Positions 19,462 through 20,417 of a stretch of 20,417 nucleotides of DNA are shown here, piece by piece. Position 1 is the first letter of the stretch; every line of letters begins with the position of its first letter. The translations under genes and the position numbers were made by a program. This DNA comes from Alphaproteobacteria bacterium (GTDB lineage Bacteria; Pseudomonadota; Alphaproteobacteria; Micavibrionales; Micavibrionaceae). Below the pieces are notes generated by a model, which was given only the letters and a program-made list of their open reading frames with translations, did not search any database and was not told the origin of the DNA. The stretch is from contig JAESUK010000112.1 in NCBI GenBank assembly GCA_016763095.1, positions 1 through 20,417 of the forward strand, given 5' to 3'.

Positions 19462-20417
19462 ATGATTGAAAACATTTATAAAGTATTATCTGAGCGCAGT
19501 GCCCCTGCGCTCAAATTCTATCTAAATCGCCGTATTAAAAGCGGTAAAGAAGACCCTAAACGCATAAAAGAACGCTTTGGGATCACAGCGATTCCACGCC
19601 CTGAAGGAAAGCTCATCTGGCTTCGTGCCGCCAGTGTAGGAGAAGCGCAGGCAGCCTTAATCCTTATAAACAGCATTAATGATACTGTCGCAACGCCCCA
19701 CTCTTTCTTGATAACAACAGGAACACGCACGTCCGCTAAGTTAATGGCAGATCGCCTTCCCGCAAATGCTACACACCAATATACCCCGATAGACCACCCT
19801 GACTGGGTTCAAAAATTTATGAATCATTGGTCACCAGATATTGCACTTTGGATGGAATCTGAACTATGGCCAAACACATTGGCACTTCTAAAGAAAAACA
19901 AAATTCCAGCAGCCTTAATCAATGCAAGGATGTCCAAGACCTCTTTTAGAAATTGGCACCGTGCAAAAGCAACGGCACAATCCATACTATCAACCTTTGA
20001 CACAATATTGTGTCAAACAGACGAGCATAAAACCTTCTTTGATCAACTAGGTGCATCTAACGTACTCGTCACAGATAATTTAAAATATAGTGCTCAACCA
20101 CTACCTTATGATTCACACACATTAAAAAGCCTACAAACAGCCACAAAAGACCGCCCATTATGGCTCTATGCAAGCACACATAAAGGTGAAGAGTCCCTCG
20201 CCTGTGCCACACACATCACATTAAAAAAGAAACATCCGAACCTTCTTACTATTATTGTTCCACGTCACCCAGAACGCCGAGATGAAATTTTAAGAGAATG
20301 TAGCGCCTCAAACCTATCCATTGAACTGCGCTCAGAGACACAAACACCAGCCCCGACAACAGATATCTATGTTGCAGATACACTTGGCGAGCTTGGTTTG
20401 TTTTATAAACTATCTGA
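19462..20417 (+). CDS. waaA: 3-deoxy-D-manno-octulosonic acid (Kdo) transferase WaaA, 3' end cut by window
   Basis: An open frame from ATG at 19462 continues to the window end, giving 318 residues of an expected total of about 420-430. The enzyme adds Kdo to lipid A precursor at the inner membrane, a step in LPS core synthesis. Family blocks in order: AASVGEAQA with the catalytic-base Glu at 61, TTGTRTSA at 85-92, YTPIDHPDW at 107-115, LWMESELWPN at 129-138, NARMSKTSFRNW at 154-165, CQTDEHKTFF at 184-193, DNLKYS at 205-210, YASTHKGEE at 236-244, VPRHPERRDE at 266-275 and VADTLGELGLFY at 304-315. It lies 18 bp after the glycine-zipper gene with no strong ribosome site. The commonly seen His before the SVGE block is Arg-Ala-Ala here, a minor variation. 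Confidence 0.95.
   Translation, partial: MIENIYKVLSERSAPALKFYLNRRIKSGKEDPKRIKERFGITAIPRPEGKLIWLRAASVGEAQAALILINSINDTVATPHSFLITTGTRTSAKLMADRLPANATHQYTPIDHPDWVQKFMNHWSPDIALWMESELWPNTLALLKKNKIPAALINARMSKTSFRNWHRAKATAQSILSTFDTILCQTDEHKTFFDQLGASNVLVTDNLKYSAQPLPYDSHTLKSLQTATKDRPLWLYASTHKGEESLACATHITLKKKHPNLLTIIVPRHPERRDEILRECSASNLSIELRSETQTPAPTTDIYVADTLGELGLFYKLS

Overview
The window is AT-rich chromosomal DNA of a Gram-negative bacterium, most likely an alphaproteobacterium. The evidence for this is the ornithine-lipid gene pair olsB-olsA, a Kdo transferase (waaA) gene, and a type IV pilus/type II secretion-like envelope machine with a secretin. A low-GC Micavibrio-like lineage would fit, but this placement is inference; no rRNA or other phylogenetic marker is present.

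Left three quarters (minus strand, about 15.08 kb down to 1): one long, tightly packed gene run that looks like a single operon. In transcription order it encodes an assembly ATPase (PilB/MshE type), a platform protein (PilC/GspF), a fused PilM-PilN/GspL-like protein, a PilO-like and a PilP-like protein, an ABC-transporter ATPase, an acidic TPR membrane protein resembling MshN, a half-length prepilin-peptidase-like protein without the protease half, the retraction ATPases PilT and PilU, a lipoprotein secretin of MshL type, an ABC-2 permease, a membrane-anchored helical accessory protein, and the start of one more membrane protein cut by the window edge. The set is a nearly complete retractable type IV pilus basal machine with an ABC transporter threaded through it. 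No pilin gene and no intact prepilin peptidase are present, so those must lie elsewhere.

Centre (15.08-15.64 kb): a tRNA-Arg(ACG) gene on the minus strand separates the two divergent gene groups. Each flank is a non-coding stretch of about 240 bp. The right one holds a good candidate promoter for the rightward genes and a plausible tRNA promoter.

Right part (plus strand, 15.64-20.42 kb): a secreted protein with a degenerate OmpA-like C-terminus, followed closely by olsB and olsA (the two acylation steps of ornithine lipid synthesis). Next come an unrecognised secreted, glycine-zipper, cysteine-containing protein and waaA, which runs off the window end. These genes all concern the envelope: outer-membrane/periplasmic proteins, phosphate-free lipids and LPS core.

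The most interesting points are the ABC transporter embedded in the pilus operon (reminiscent of PilGHI in Myxococcus xanthus), the prepilin-peptidase-like gene that has only the cysteine-bearing N-terminal domain, TTG start codons on all three motor ATPases, and the unusual acidic tails on several cytoplasmic-facing components.
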